Positions 36,205 through 46,170 of a DNA stretch of 64,000 bases are shown here, piece after piece. Position 1 is the stretch's first letter, and the number at the start of each line of letters is the position of its first letter. The notes below the pieces were generated by a model that did not search any database, was not told where the DNA came from, and was given only the letters and a program-made list of their open reading frames with translations. A program made the position numbers and the translations under genes. Location of the stretch: assembly GCF_009617595.1 (NCBI RefSeq), contig NZ_WIXK01000004.1, forward strand, positions 62,001 through 126,000, given 5' to 3'. The DNA is from Tritonibacter aquimaris. GTDB lineage: Bacteria > Pseudomonadota > Alphaproteobacteria > Rhodobacterales > Rhodobacteraceae.

Positions 36205-37446
36205 TTAGAGGCTGTTTGCGACAGCTGATGCCAGCTGTTTAACGGCTTCTTGCGAGCTCATGTCCGAGTTGAAGTGCGACGTCACAACATCGGTGATTGC
36301 ACCGGCCTGGGCGCCACGCAGTGCCATGCCATGGGCATAGCTTGGCAACAGGGAGCCGTTTGCGCTTGAGCTGGACATGTCTGATGCAGACAGGGTTGCA
36401 CAGCTGTCAAATGCTTCAAGCGACACATCTGTACGGGCAGGGATCGAGCCTTTGTTCAGGTTGAACACTTCCTGGAAGTTTTTACCAACCACGAGTTCCG
36501 CCAGAAGTTCCTGGCCTGCTTGCTTGTCAGCACCATCAACCGAGAACATCGCAAAGCTATCCACATTGTAGAGGAAGCCATCACCCGGCGTGGACACGCA
36601 GAGGAAATCATCACCCGGTGCTTTGCCTGCGGCCAGGAATTCACCCTTTGCCCAGTCACCCATAATCTGGAACGCGGCTTCGCCGTTGATTACCATGGCG
36701 GTTGCCAGATTCCAGTCACGGCCGGGGAAGTTCGGGTCAACATAGCCACGCATGGTGCGCATCTGGTCAAATACGGCAACCATCTTGTCGGATGTCAGCG
36801 TAGCTTCGTCCAGTTCGACAAAGGCTTTGTGGAAGCCGTCCGGACCCAAGATACCCAGCGCGACCGCTTCAAATACGGTGGCGTCCTGCCAGGCCTGGCC
36901 ACCATGTGCGAGCGGGATAATGCCTGCAGCCTGCAGCTTTTCTGCAGCGGCGTTGAATTCGTCCCAGCTGGTCGGCATCGCGATGCCATTGCTTTCCAGC
37001 ACGTCTGAGTTGGCCCAGATCCAGTCTACACGGTGTACGTTGACCGGCGCGGCGCACCATTGACCGTCGCATTTCATGTGACCAGCGATGGATTCAGGCA
37101 GAACCGCTGCCCAGCCCTGTGCTTCTGCCACCGAAGAAATATCAGCCAGCACGCCTTCCTCATACCATTCCTGGATTGCCGGGCCTTTCAGCTGCACGGC
37201 TGTGGGGGCGTTTCCAGACAGAACGCGTGCGCGCAGGGCCTGCATTGCAGCGTCGCCGCCGCCGCCAGCCACAGGCATATCGGTCCATGTGCCACCGTTT
37301 GAGGCAAACTCTTCCTGAAGTACGGCTACGGATTTTGCTTCCCCGCCGGAGGTCCAGTAGTGCAGGACTTCTGCTTGTGGTTCAGCATGGAGAGATCCCG
37401 CAACGCAAAGCGCCAATGCAGAGACCATAGGTACGGATTTCATCAT
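36205..37446 (-). CDS. gtsA: Glucose/mannose-type ABC transporter substrate-binding protein
   Basis: 413 residues with a signal peptide (MMKSVPMVSALALCVAGSLHA). The mature protein matches the GtsA/GltB glucose-binding family closely in pattern: EVLHYWTSGGEAKSVAVLQ, VAGGGGDAAMQALRARVLSGN, LKGPAIQEW, HRVDWIWAN, LAHGGQAWQDATVFEAV and QIMGDWAKGEF. Two adjacent ATGs (37446, 37443) follow GGGAGG; the first is used. It is transcribed away from an OmpR-type two-component system, the arrangement seen in pseudomonads where GltR/GtrS control glucose uptake. The sugar is inferred, not shown. Confidence 0.88.
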   Translation of the reverse strand: MMKSVPMVSALALCVAGSLHAEPQAEVLHYWTSGGEAKSVAVLQEEFASNGGTWTDMPVAGGGGDAAMQALRARVLSGNAPTAVQLKGPAIQEWYEEGVLADISSVAEAQGWAAVLPESIAGHMKCDGQWCAAPVNVHRVDWIWANSDVLESNGIAMPTSWDEFNAAAEKLQAAGIIPLAHGGQAWQDATVFEAVALGILGPDGFHKAFVELDEATLTSDKMVAVFDQMRTMRGYVDPNFPGRDWNLATAMVINGEAAFQIMGDWAKGEFLAAGKAPGDDFLCVSTPGDGFLYNVDSFAMFSVDGADKQAGQELLAELVVGKNFQEVFNLNKGSIPARTDVSLEAFDSCATLSASDMSSSSANGSLLPSYAHGMALRGAQAGAITDVVTSHFNSDMSSQEAVKQLASAVANSL

Positions 37447-37568
37447 GGTGGTTCCTCCCAAAACTCACATCAAAAACAATGTACTCCCAATGGTAGTCGC
37501 AATAGGGGGATGTGTTTCAATTCTTATGTTTGGCGAATTGGCTGGGTGAATTGAGTTTTTAGGAAGCC

Positions 37569-37615
37569 TTGTTACTCTTTGTTACAAGAGGATTGATTTT
37601 GTTGCTGGTTGTTAC
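37569..37615 (+). promoter_or_regulatory. Four helically phased TTGTTAC repeats (candidate response-regulator site)
   Basis: TTGTTAC occurs at 37569, 37579 and 37609, and TTGTTGC at 37599: starts spaced 10, 20 and 10 nt, one helical turn or two. Tandem 10-bp-phased half-sites (GTTAC-N5-GTTAC) are the usual binding pattern of OmpR/PhoB-family regulators. They lie between the sugar-importer operon and the two-component genes, so they probably serve one or both promoters. Confidence 0.7.
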
Positions 37616-37657
37616 ACAAAGCTAGGCAGGGAGCTTCGACACGCTAGGAGGATGGAC

Positions 37658-38392
37658 GTGGCGATTCTAAGGATACTCGTTGTAGATGATGACGCAGAGA
37701 TGCGGCTGATGTTGACGCAGTTCTTGCAGCAAAATGGCTTCATTGCGCTGCCTGCTGCGGGTGAAGTGGACATTCGTAAACATATGACCGCTGGGCGTAT
37801 CGATCTGATTTTGTTGGACGTCAATCTCGGCAGTGAAAGCGGTATTGATATTTGTGCAAGCCTACGTGCGGAGGAAGATGTACCAATTATCATGGTGTCG
37901 GCTTTGTCCACCGACCAGCAGCGGATGGCGGGCTATTCGGTTGGGGCGGATGACTATATTGCCAAACCGTTTAATACCAAGCTGCTGCTGGCGCGCATTC
38001 GTGCGGTGATGTCACGTGTTCAGCGCACCGCCTCTTTGGCGCATCGGCGACGTTTGAGCCGGTTTAATTTCTCAGGGTGGGTGTTTGATGGGCGCACAGA
38101 TGAAGTGACCTCACCACAGGGCTATCAGGTTGCGCTGTCGCGGCGCGAGCTTGATCTGTTGCAGGCCTTTCTGGCCAACCCTCATATCCCGCTGACCCGC
38201 GATGAAATCGCATCTGCGCTTGATGTCACGGGGAGTGAGGGCGATGCAGATGTGTCGGGGCGTGCCATCGATATGTTGATCGGGCGGCTGCGATCCAAGA
38301 TCGAGCGCAATCCCAAGCAGCCGCAGTTGATCAAAACACAACGCGGCATTGGATATGTTTTCTCGGTGGATGTGGATGTGCTCAATACATGA
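37658..38392 (+). CDS. OmpR-family response regulator
   Basis: 244 residues. Receiver domain ILVVDDD..LILLDVNL..ADDYIAKPF followed by a winged-helix DNA-binding domain (LSRRELDLLQAFLANPHIPLTRDEI..VIGRLRSKIE-like, RGIGYVF). The ribosome site AGGAGG (37646-37651) touches the ATG at 37652 but is ideally placed, 6 nt, before the GTG at 37658, so GTG is preferred. It is coupled to the kinase gene by ATGA. Likely controls the divergent sugar importer through the phased repeats, like GltR in pseudomonads. Confidence 0.9.
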   Translation: MAILRILVVDDDAEMRLMLTQFLQQNGFIALPAAGEVDIRKHMTAGRIDLILLDVNLGSESGIDICASLRAEEDVPIIMVSALSTDQQRMAGYSVGADDYIAKPFNTKLLLARIRAVMSRVQRTASLAHRRRLSRFNFSGWVFDGRTDEVTSPQGYQVALSRRELDLLQAFLANPHIPLTRDEIASALDVTGSEGDADVSGRAIDMLIGRLRSKIERNPKQPQLIKTQRGIGYVFSVDVDVLNT

Positions 38393-39840
38393 AACACACT
38401 TGGGCCAGCATCCGCATGATGGGACCGGCCTTGCTGATGCTGGCATTTGGCTTTGGCGTCTTGTCTGCTACGTTATGGGGGAAATCAGACGCGCTCTGGA
38501 ATGGCCATTTGGCTGCAGCTCAGCACAAAGGTGAGCTGTTTTTTGATGTGCTCGAAAATGGCACTGACCTGCCGCAGGGCATAACGAGTTTTCCTCTCAA
38601 ACATGCGGTGCAAATGCTTGCCCATGCAGGTGAATTTGAACGTATCAAAGACGGGCCTCAGCCCGCGCTTGTGACCCGTTTTACCATCAATACTGACCGG
38701 GACGACGTTCTGGCAGGAGGCGGGCTGAAGCTTGCCATTGTGTCTTCGCGTCTGCGCTATCCTTTGTCTGAGCTGGATCTCAGTCAGGTGCATTCGCCGC
38801 GCGATACCTTGGGAATGGTCACGGCGCTTTTGGCCACCTATTGCAGTGATGCGGTGATCTATACCTCTTTTGCAGATGCACCCTGGCGCGGGTTCAATGG
38901 TCAACAGGTATGGGGCTGCGCTGCGCAGCCGCGGGACATGCGCCTCCCGGCGGTGTTTCTGGCCGTGGTTGCCTTGCTGTTTTTATCTGGTGTTGCGGTG
39001 AACGCGTCCGCCAGCTTTACAGATTTTGCCGAACAGCTTCGCTCACGGCATCGTTTTCGGGGGGAAGATGTTTTTAACCTTGGTGGCCCAGCTGAGCTGA
39101 AATCCGTCATCAATGCGGTTAACAATTACCGGGAGAAGGAACGCCAGCATCTTGCTGATCGCGCTTTGGTCCTATCTGGCGTGACCCATGATCTGGGCAC
39201 CCCTGCCACGCGGCTAAGGTTACGTGCGGAATTGATTTCGGATCCAGAACTGCGACGCAAGTTTGAAGCCGATATCGACCAGATGACCGGCATCATTGAA
39301 AGCGTGCTGACCTATACGCGCGCCGAGCTCAGCACCGAGCCACCGCGACAGATTTCACTGACATCACTGGTGGATGCACTTGTTGCTGATTATTCGGATG
39401 TGGGACGGCCGGTGGAATTTGAACCGGAGCACAAGATTGTCGTTTCCGGCGGGCAGTCTATCTTTATGTCTCGGCGCGGGCACAGCGAGGTTTCGGAAAA
39501 CAGGCCAGTTATATTGGAAGCGCGCCCTGTGGCGTTGCAGCGCGCGCTGTCTAATCTGATAGATAATGCGCTAAAATATGGACGCCGTGCGATTGTGTCG
39601 TTGGAAACGGATGTGTGTGAGGCGCATATCCTTATCGAAGATGAGGGCGGTCAGGCGTCATTCTCCGACCTGGAGGGTATGATGGCACCGTTTCAGCGTG
39701 GGCCAAATGCATTGCCGATCGAAGGTTTTGGTATGGGGCTGACAATTGCCTCGACCATCGCAATTGAACATGGTGGTCGATTGTCATTTGAACCCGGAAA
39801 AAATGGCATCGTCGCGCGACTAAGTATCGCGCGCAGCTAA
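38389..39840 (+). CDS. Sensor histidine kinase
   Basis: 483 residues. TM1 near residues 10-30, a ~150-residue periplasmic sensor region, TM2 near 185-207 (RLPAVFLAVVALLFLSGVAV), a HAMP-like linker, HisKA with phospho-accepting His in SGVTHDLGTPATRLR, and an ATPase domain (LSNLIDNALKYG, EDEGG, GFGMGLTIAS). Partner of the upstream response regulator; resembles GtrS-type glucose-related kinases by position. Convergent with bkdR, with only 43 nt between stops and no clear terminator. Confidence 0.9.
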   Translation: MKHTWASIRMMGPALLMLAFGFGVLSATLWGKSDALWNGHLAAAQHKGELFFDVLENGTDLPQGITSFPLKHAVQMLAHAGEFERIKDGPQPALVTRFTINTDRDDVLAGGGLKLAIVSSRLRYPLSELDLSQVHSPRDTLGMVTALLATYCSDAVIYTSFADAPWRGFNGQQVWGCAAQPRDMRLPAVFLAVVALLFLSGVAVNASASFTDFAEQLRSRHRFRGEDVFNLGGPAELKSVINAVNNYREKERQHLADRALVLSGVTHDLGTPATRLRLRAELISDPELRRKFEADIDQMTGIIESVLTYTRAELSTEPPRQISLTSLVDALVADYSDVGRPVEFEPEHKIVVSGGQSIFMSRRGHSEVSENRPVILEARPVALQRALSNLIDNALKYGRRAIVSLETDVCEAHILIEDEGGQASFSDLEGMMAPFQRGPNALPIEGFGMGLTIASTIAIEHGGRLSFEPGKNGIVARLSIARS

Positions 39841-39883
39841 AGGCAGTCGGCGCTGAATACGATGCATTGGCGCAAAAGGGGGG

Positions 39884-40348
39884 CTATCGGGGCAGGCGGT
39901 TTCGATCAACAAACCTACGCAAGGCAAAGCGCGATTTTACAATCCGCAAACCGGGCAGACGCATCAGCTTTGTTTGCAGGAAAGTCTCAAATTCTTCGAG
40001 GCTTTCCACAGCAACTTCGAGCAGGAAATCATGTGCCCCGGTCATCAACGTGCCCGTGACCACCTCTTCAAACAATGCAACCTTGCTTTGAAACTCAGTC
40101 ACACTGTCAGAATCTTGGCGCTCAAGTTCCACAGATACAAAGGCGGTGACACCAAAGCCCGCGCTCTTGCGATCAATCACAACCGAGTATTTCGATATCA
40201 GACCCGAGTCTTGCAATCGCGCCAGCCGCCGTTTGCATGGTGTTGCCGAAAGTCCGATACGGTCTGAGAGCTGTACCAGCGAAATGCGGCTGTCTTCCTC
40301 AAGTGCTCGAAGTATCTCTCTGTCGATATGATCTATAGTGACTGGCAC
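39884..40348 (-). CDS. bkdR: Lrp/AsnC-family regulator of branched-chain oxoacid dehydrogenase
   Basis: 154 residues. An N-terminal AsnC-type helix-turn-helix (DHIDREILRALEEDSRISLVQLSDRIGLSATPCKRRLARLQDSGLI) and a C-terminal RAM ligand domain (FVSVELERQDSDSV.., TGAHDFLLEVAV). Divergent from the bkd operon, as BkdR is in Pseudomonas, where it activates bkd in response to branched-chain amino acids. Assignment to bkdR rests on that context. Confidence 0.85.
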   Translation of the reverse strand: MPVTIDHIDREILRALEEDSRISLVQLSDRIGLSATPCKRRLARLQDSGLISKYSVVIDRKSAGFGVTAFVSVELERQDSDSVTEFQSKVALFEEVVTGTLMTGAHDFLLEVAVESLEEFETFLQTKLMRLPGLRIVKSRFALRRFVDRNRLPR

Positions 40349-40389
40349 TATGATTTCTCCAATCTGTAGCGGTTTCCGCTAATTTAGGT

Positions 40390-40404
40390 CAGAATATCTG
40401 TCTG
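40390..40404 (+). promoter_or_regulatory. Candidate Lrp/BkdR operator
   Basis: CAGAATATCTGTCTG matches the E. coli Lrp consensus YAGHAWATTWTDCTR at 13 of 15 positions and contains the inverted repeat CAGA-ATA-TCTG. It lies 42 nt upstream of the bkdR start, in the 252-nt divergent promoter region of bkdR and bkdA1. Confidence 0.5.
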
Positions 40405-40486
40405 ATTGCATTTTTTCAACCCAAGACGCTACGGTAACATGTTGCCAAGGAGGATGTGGTGAAGCTGGGGGAGGCTTGATCCATAG

Positions 40487-41836
<1,350 letters not shown>

Positions 41837-41838
41837 TC

Positions 41839-42852
41839 ATGGCGAATATGACAATGATTGAAGCCATCCGCGACGCCCATGATGTTGCAATGGAAGCCGA
41901 CGACAAGGTTGTAGTTTTTGGCGAAGACGTTGGTTTTTTTGGCGGCGTGTTCCGCTGCACGGCCGGGCTGCAGGAAAAATACGGCAGTAGCCGCTGCTTT
42001 GATGCGCCCATCAACGAAAGTGGCATTGTCGGCGCTGCCATTGGTATGGCGGCCTATGGTTTGAAACCGGTGATCGAAATCCAGTTCGCAGACTATGTTT
42101 ACCCGGCTTATGATCAGATCGTCTCTGAGGCCGCGCGCCTGCGTCATCGCTCCAACGGCGATTTCACCTGTCCTTTGGTGATCCGAATGCCCACCGGTGG
42201 TGGTATCTTTGGCGGGCAGACCCACAGCCAAAGCCCCGAGGCGATCTTTACCCATGTATCTGGACTGAAAGTGGTCATTCCCTCCAACCCGGCGGACGCT
42301 AAGGGGCTGTTGCTGTCATCTATTGCGGACCCGGATCCGGTGATTTTCCTTGAGCCGAAGCGCCTGTACAATGGCCCCTTTGACGGCCATCACGACAGGC
42401 CGCTGACCTCATGGAAAAAACATGAATTGGGCGATGTGCCTGCTGGGGATAACTCGATCCCGCTTGGCAAGGCCCATGTGGTGCGTGAAGGCGCGGATGT
42501 GACCGTGCTTGCCTATGGCACGATGGTGTATGTGGCCGAAGCTGCCGCCGAAGAGGCGGGCGTTGACGCTGAAGTTATTGATCTGCGCACGCTGCTGCCG
42601 CTTGATCTGGATACAATCACAGATTCTGTCAAAAAAACCGGCCGCTGTGTGATCGTACATGAGGCCACCCGCACCTGTGGTTTTGGTGCAGAGCTGATGA
42701 GCCTTGTCCAAGAAAGCTGCTTTTACCATCTGGAAGCGCCCATGATCCGCGTGACCGGTTGGGACACCCCATATCCGCACGCACAGGAGTGGGAATATTT
42801 CCCCGGGCCAGCCCGCGTCGGTGCGGCATTGAAAAAAGTCATGGAGGACTAA
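41839..42852 (+). CDS. bkdA2: Branched-chain 2-oxoacid dehydrogenase E1 subunit beta
   Basis: 337 residues from the ATG at 41839 (MANMTMIEAIRDAHDVAM). Typical E1-beta blocks: VVFGEDVGFFGGVFRCTAGL, FDAPINESGIVGAAIGMAAYG, RMPTGGGIFGGQTHSQSPE and VIDLRTLLPLD. Forms the alpha2beta2 decarboxylase with BkdA1. Two nt after the E1alpha stop. Confidence 0.95.
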   Translation: MANMTMIEAIRDAHDVAMEADDKVVVFGEDVGFFGGVFRCTAGLQEKYGSSRCFDAPINESGIVGAAIGMAAYGLKPVIEIQFADYVYPAYDQIVSEAARLRHRSNGDFTCPLVIRMPTGGGIFGGQTHSQSPEAIFTHVSGLKVVIPSNPADAKGLLLSSIADPDPVIFLEPKRLYNGPFDGHHDRPLTSWKKHELGDVPAGDNSIPLGKAHVVREGADVTVLAYGTMVYVAEAAAEEAGVDAEVIDLRTLLPLDLDTITDSVKKTGRCVIVHEATRTCGFGAELMSLVQESCFYHLEAPMIRVTGWDTPYPHAQEWEYFPGPARVGAALKKVMED

Positions 42853-42856
42853 AATA

Positions 42857-44152
42857 ATGGGAATTCATGCAATTCGTCTGCCCGATATCGGCGAAGGTAT
42901 CGCCGAGGCAGAGCTGACAGAATGGAGCGTCAAACCCGGTGACGTCGTGAAAGAAGACGACGTTCTTGCGGTGGTGATGACCGATAAAGCCGCCGTGGAA
43001 GTGCCCTGTTCTGTTGATGGAACCGTGGTAGAGCTTGGCGGTGAAATTGGTGAGCTTATGGCCGTTGGCGCCGTGCTCATTCGTATTGAAGTCGAAGGTG
43101 AGGGCAACGAGGACGCAGCAAAGGCAGATGAACCTGCGAAAACGCAAGCTCCAAAAACGGAACCTCCCAAAACTGAGCCTCCCAAAACTGCGCCTGAAGA
43201 AACGACCTCTCCGGATCCTGTGGCCGCCGCAAAGCCAGAACCCGCCGCGAAACCTGCGGCACCGGTTCAGCGCACGGCAGGGACCAAACCTTTGGCGGCA
43301 CCCTCAGTGCGTGCGCGTGCCCGCGAAGAAGGGATTGACCTGCGCCACGTGCCGGGGTCCGGCCCTGCAGGGCGCATCAGTCACGATGACCTCAACCATT
43401 GGATTGCTTCCGGCGGCATTCAGCAGGGGCAGGTGACACGGGGTGCCAATACCGGCGTAGAAGAGGTGCGTGTCATTGGCATGCGTCGCAAAATCGCGGA
43501 GAAGATGCAGCTCTCCAAACGCCGGATCCCGCATATCACTATCGTCGAAGAGGTGGAGATGGAGGCGCTCGACAGTCTGCGTGCTGCGCTGAATACCAAA
43601 TACAAAGGTGAGCGGCCCAAGCTGACGCTGATCCCGTTCCTGATGCGTGCAATTGTTGAAGCCGTCCGTGAACAGCCCGGTCTCAACGCCCGCTATGATG
43701 ATGAAGCAGGTATCATCCACCGCCACGGTGGGGTGCATGTAGGGATTGCCACACAAACGCCCAACGGCTTGAATGTGCCAGTCATCCGCCATGCTGAAGC
43801 AGGCAGCCTTTGGGGCAACGCGTCCGAGCTTTCCCGTTTGGCAGAGGCGGCACGTGAAGGCAGCATCAAAATTGATGAGCTGCAAGGCGGCACCATCACA
43901 ATCACATCACTTGGCCCCCTTGGGGCACTGGCGACCACGCCCATCATCAACCATCCAGAGGTTGCGATCGTGGGCGTGAACAAGATGCAGATCCGCCCTG
44001 TGTGGGATGGGCAGCAATTCCAGCCGCGCAAGATGATGAATATTTCCTGCTCCTTTGATCACCGGGTGATCGATGGCTGGGATGCGGCCGTGTTTGTGCA
44101 GAAAATCAAAACCCTGCTGGAAACTCCGGCCATGCTGTTTGTGGAGGGCTAA
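42857..44152 (+). CDS. bkdB: Dihydrolipoamide acyltransferase E2 of the branched-chain complex
   Basis: 431 residues. One lipoyl domain (lipoyl-Lys in VMTDKAAVEV, ~38-47), an Ala/Pro/Lys/Glu linker with three near-repeats of KTEPP, a peripheral subunit-binding domain (VRARAREEGIDLRHVPGSGPAGRI) and the catalytic domain ending in SFDHRVIDGWDAA (His and Asp of the acyltransferase). Core of the bkd complex. Four nt after E1beta. Confidence 0.95.
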   Translation: MGIHAIRLPDIGEGIAEAELTEWSVKPGDVVKEDDVLAVVMTDKAAVEVPCSVDGTVVELGGEIGELMAVGAVLIRIEVEGEGNEDAAKADEPAKTQAPKTEPPKTEPPKTAPEETTSPDPVAAAKPEPAAKPAAPVQRTAGTKPLAAPSVRARAREEGIDLRHVPGSGPAGRISHDDLNHWIASGGIQQGQVTRGANTGVEEVRVIGMRRKIAEKMQLSKRRIPHITIVEEVEMEALDSLRAALNTKYKGERPKLTLIPFLMRAIVEAVREQPGLNARYDDEAGIIHRHGGVHVGIATQTPNGLNVPVIRHAEAGSLWGNASELSRLAEAAREGSIKIDELQGGTITITSLGPLGALATTPIINHPEVAIVGVNKMQIRPVWDGQQFQPRKMMNISCSFDHRVIDGWDAAVFVQKIKTLLETPAMLFVEG

Positions 44153-45511
44153 ATGACCGACCTTAAATGTAAATTGCTGATCATTGGTGCGGGCCCTGGC
44201 GGATATGTTTGTGCCATTCGGGCGGGCCAGCTGGGTGTTGATACGATTGTTGTGGATGAATCCAAACCCGGCGGCACCTGTCTGAATGTGGGCTGTATCC
44301 CGTCCAAGGCGCTGATCCACGCGGCTGAGGAGTTTTATCGTATCTCGGCTGCGAATGCGGGCCCACTGGGGATCAGCGCATCAGCGCCCTCGATTGATCT
44401 TGGTAAGACCATTGAATGGAAAGATGGGATCGTTGCCCGTCTGAATGGTGGTGTGTCGGCGCTGATGAAAAAAGCGGGGGCACGGTTTGTCGAAGGGCGC
44501 GCGCGTTTCATCGATGGTAAAACGATTTCCGTGATCAAAGACGGGCAAGAGATCCAGATCCGCGCTGAGCATGTGGTGATTGCCACAGGGTCTGCCCCGA
44601 TGGAGCTGCCGTTCCTGCCCTTTGGCGGTGATGTGATGTCCTCGACCGAGGCGCTGGAATTGACCGGGGTGCCCAAAACGCTTGCTGTTGTTGGGGGTGG
44701 CTACATCGGGCTTGAACTGGGGACCGCCTTTGCAAAACTGGGGGCGAAAGTCACCGTTGTAGAAGCGGCTGAACGCATCCTGCCAACCTACGACAAGGCG
44801 TTAACGCAGCCCGTTGCCAAACGTCTGGATGCGCTGGGCGTCACGGTCATGACCGGTGCCAAAGCGCAGGCCTATGAAGGCGGCGCACTGATGACCGATC
44901 AAGGCGCAGTTCAGGCTGAAAAAGTGCTGGTCACTGTTGGTCGCCGCCCGCGCACGCAAGGGATCGGTGTGGAAGAGCTGTCGCTCACCATGGATGGGCC
45001 ATTCATCAAGATCGACAATGCCTGCCAGACTTCCATGCGTGGAATCTATGCGATTGGGGATGTCTGTGGTGAGCCGATGCTGGCCCACCGCGCTATGGCG
45101 CAGGGGGAAATGGTTGCTGAACACGTGGCTGGCCATGCGGTGGAATGGGACAAAAGGGCCATGCCAGCGGTCTGTTTTACCGATCCTGAGATAGTCACCT
45201 GTGGCGCGCTCCCCAGTGAGATCGACGGCACGAAATCAGTGGATTTTCCGTTTATGGCCAATGGCCGCGCCATGACCTGTGAACGTGAAGATGGCTTTAT
45301 TCGTGTGGTTTATCGTGAAGACGACAATGCGATTGTTGGGCTTCAGGCGGTGGGCGAGGGCATGTCGGAAATGTCAGCAGCATTTTCATTGGCAATTGAA
45401 ATGGGCACCTGCCTCGAGGATATCGGAGCCACGATCCACGCCCATCCAACACGATCAGAAGGGTTGCAGGAAGCTTGTCTCAAGGCCCTGGGCCACGCGC
45501 TGCACATTTGA
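44153..45511 (+). CDS. lpdV: Dihydrolipoamide dehydrogenase E3
   Basis: 452 residues. FAD-binding GAGPGGYVCAIRAGQLG, the redox disulfide in GGTCLNVGCIPSKA, NAD-binding VVGGGYIGLELG, second FAD block YAIGDV and the C-terminal HAHPTRSE with the active-site His-Glu pair. It reoxidises the lipoyl groups. It begins directly after the E2 stop (TAAATG), so it is specific to this complex (lpdV type). Confidence 0.95.
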   Translation: MTDLKCKLLIIGAGPGGYVCAIRAGQLGVDTIVVDESKPGGTCLNVGCIPSKALIHAAEEFYRISAANAGPLGISASAPSIDLGKTIEWKDGIVARLNGGVSALMKKAGARFVEGRARFIDGKTISVIKDGQEIQIRAEHVVIATGSAPMELPFLPFGGDVMSSTEALELTGVPKTLAVVGGGYIGLELGTAFAKLGAKVTVVEAAERILPTYDKALTQPVAKRLDALGVTVMTGAKAQAYEGGALMTDQGAVQAEKVLVTVGRRPRTQGIGVEELSLTMDGPFIKIDNACQTSMRGIYAIGDVCGEPMLAHRAMAQGEMVAEHVAGHAVEWDKRAMPAVCFTDPEIVTCGALPSEIDGTKSVDFPFMANGRAMTCEREDGFIRVVYREDDNAIVGLQAVGEGMSEMSAAFSLAIEMGTCLEDIGATIHAHPTRSEGLQEACLKALGHALHI

Positions 45512-45517
45512 TCTCGG

Positions 45518-45545
45518 AGCCCACCTAAAAAGGTGGGCTTTTCTT
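45518..45545 (+). terminator. Rho-independent terminator of the bkd operon
   Basis: A 9-bp stem AGCCCACCT/AGGTGGGCT with loop AAAA, followed by TTTTCTT. It also covers the stop of the convergent small gene. Confidence 0.9.
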
Positions 45546-46011
45546 ATTTCAGCCTCAGCAGCAGCTGAATGTCATATCTGCTTAAGGGGGCGAGCAGGGT
45601 GCGATCATCAAACGAAAGCTTGTCTTTCTGCAGGATGTAATTTTCAAGCTGCGCTGCGATCTCACTGGTTGATTGGTAGTAAAAATCTGGGTGCTCCTGG
45701 CTTAGGCGCTCCACCAACTTTTGCAGCAGTCGTCTTTGTTGTTCCGAGGTGAGGTCTTTGCGTTTCTCTTCCACCGCGATCGTCTCCTGATGATTGAAGC
45801 GTAACATGGGGCGCAGCCGGAAAATGTCAACGAAAACACCGTTCACATCCTTGGGCGCATAACAGCACCCAATGTTGTAACCAGTTGATATGGTTAGCAG
45901 CGAAGGCAGTCTGAACCGCATCTGATCAGAGACGATTTGAAATCGATTTTGGTCGGCAAAAACACGTGGTATTTTTGAATGTACGTAGACAGGCACAGTT
46001 CGGCGTTTCAC
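45544..46011 (-). CDS. Hypothetical protein, helical C-terminus
   Basis: 155 residues from a GTG at 46011; no family recognised. The first ~70 residues contain short hydrophobic strands (LPSLLTISTGYNIGCCYAP), the rest is charged and helical (VEEKRKDLTSEQQRRLLQKLVERLSQEHPDFYYQSTSEIAAQLENYILQ). It is divergent from the FAD-oxidoreductase operon, and the Zur-like box at 46028-46046 lies 17 nt before its start, so both could share that operator. The start is uncertain. Confidence 0.5.
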   Translation of the reverse strand: MKRRTVPVYVHSKIPRVFADQNRFQIVSDQMRFRLPSLLTISTGYNIGCCYAPKDVNGVFVDIFRLRPMLRFNHQETIAVEEKRKDLTSEQQRRLLQKLVERLSQEHPDFYYQSTSEIAAQLENYILQKDKLSFDDRTLLAPLSRYDIQLLLRLK

Positions 46012-46027
46012 TGGCTTGCACGCTTAA

Positions 46028-46046
46028 AATGTTATGATATAACATT
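46028..46046. promoter_or_regulatory. Zur-like box 1
   Basis: AATGTTAT-GAT-ATAACATT, a perfect inverted repeat that fits the TGTTATAnTATAACA-type Zur operator of Gram-negative bacteria. It includes TATGAT (46033-46038), a good -10 for the plus strand, so repressor binding would block the promoter of the small CxxC ORF and FAD oxidoreductase. It could also serve the divergent hypothetical gene. Confidence 0.75.
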
Positions 46047-46059
46047 ACAAAGCTTACCA

Positions 46060-46170
46060 ATGGACACTGACCCAATGTTTTTGCACTGCGCCTTATGCTC
46101 TGATGACACATCGCTCATCAGACCTGCTCTGGCTGGACGCCCAAAACACATGCATGCGGGGATCAGTTAA
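46060..46170 (+). CDS. Small CxxC-containing ORF upstream of the FAD oxidoreductase
   Basis: 36 residues (MDTDPMFLHCALCSDDTS.., ending KHMHAGIS). It starts 14 nt after the Zur-like box and its stop overlaps the next start by one base (TAATG), so it could couple translation. It has an HCxLC motif and a late His-Met-His. No clear ribosome site precedes its ATG; with so short a leader it may be nearly leaderless. It could be a genuine small metal-binding protein or a leader peptide. The evidence is position and coupling only. Confidence 0.45.
   Translation: MDTDPMFLHCALCSDDTSLIRPALAGRPKHMHAGIS

Noticed and set aside
43053-43215. Tandem KTEPP-type repeats as a mobile or satellite repeat
   Set aside because: They encode the flexible Ala/Pro linker of the E2 acyltransferase, normal for this protein.
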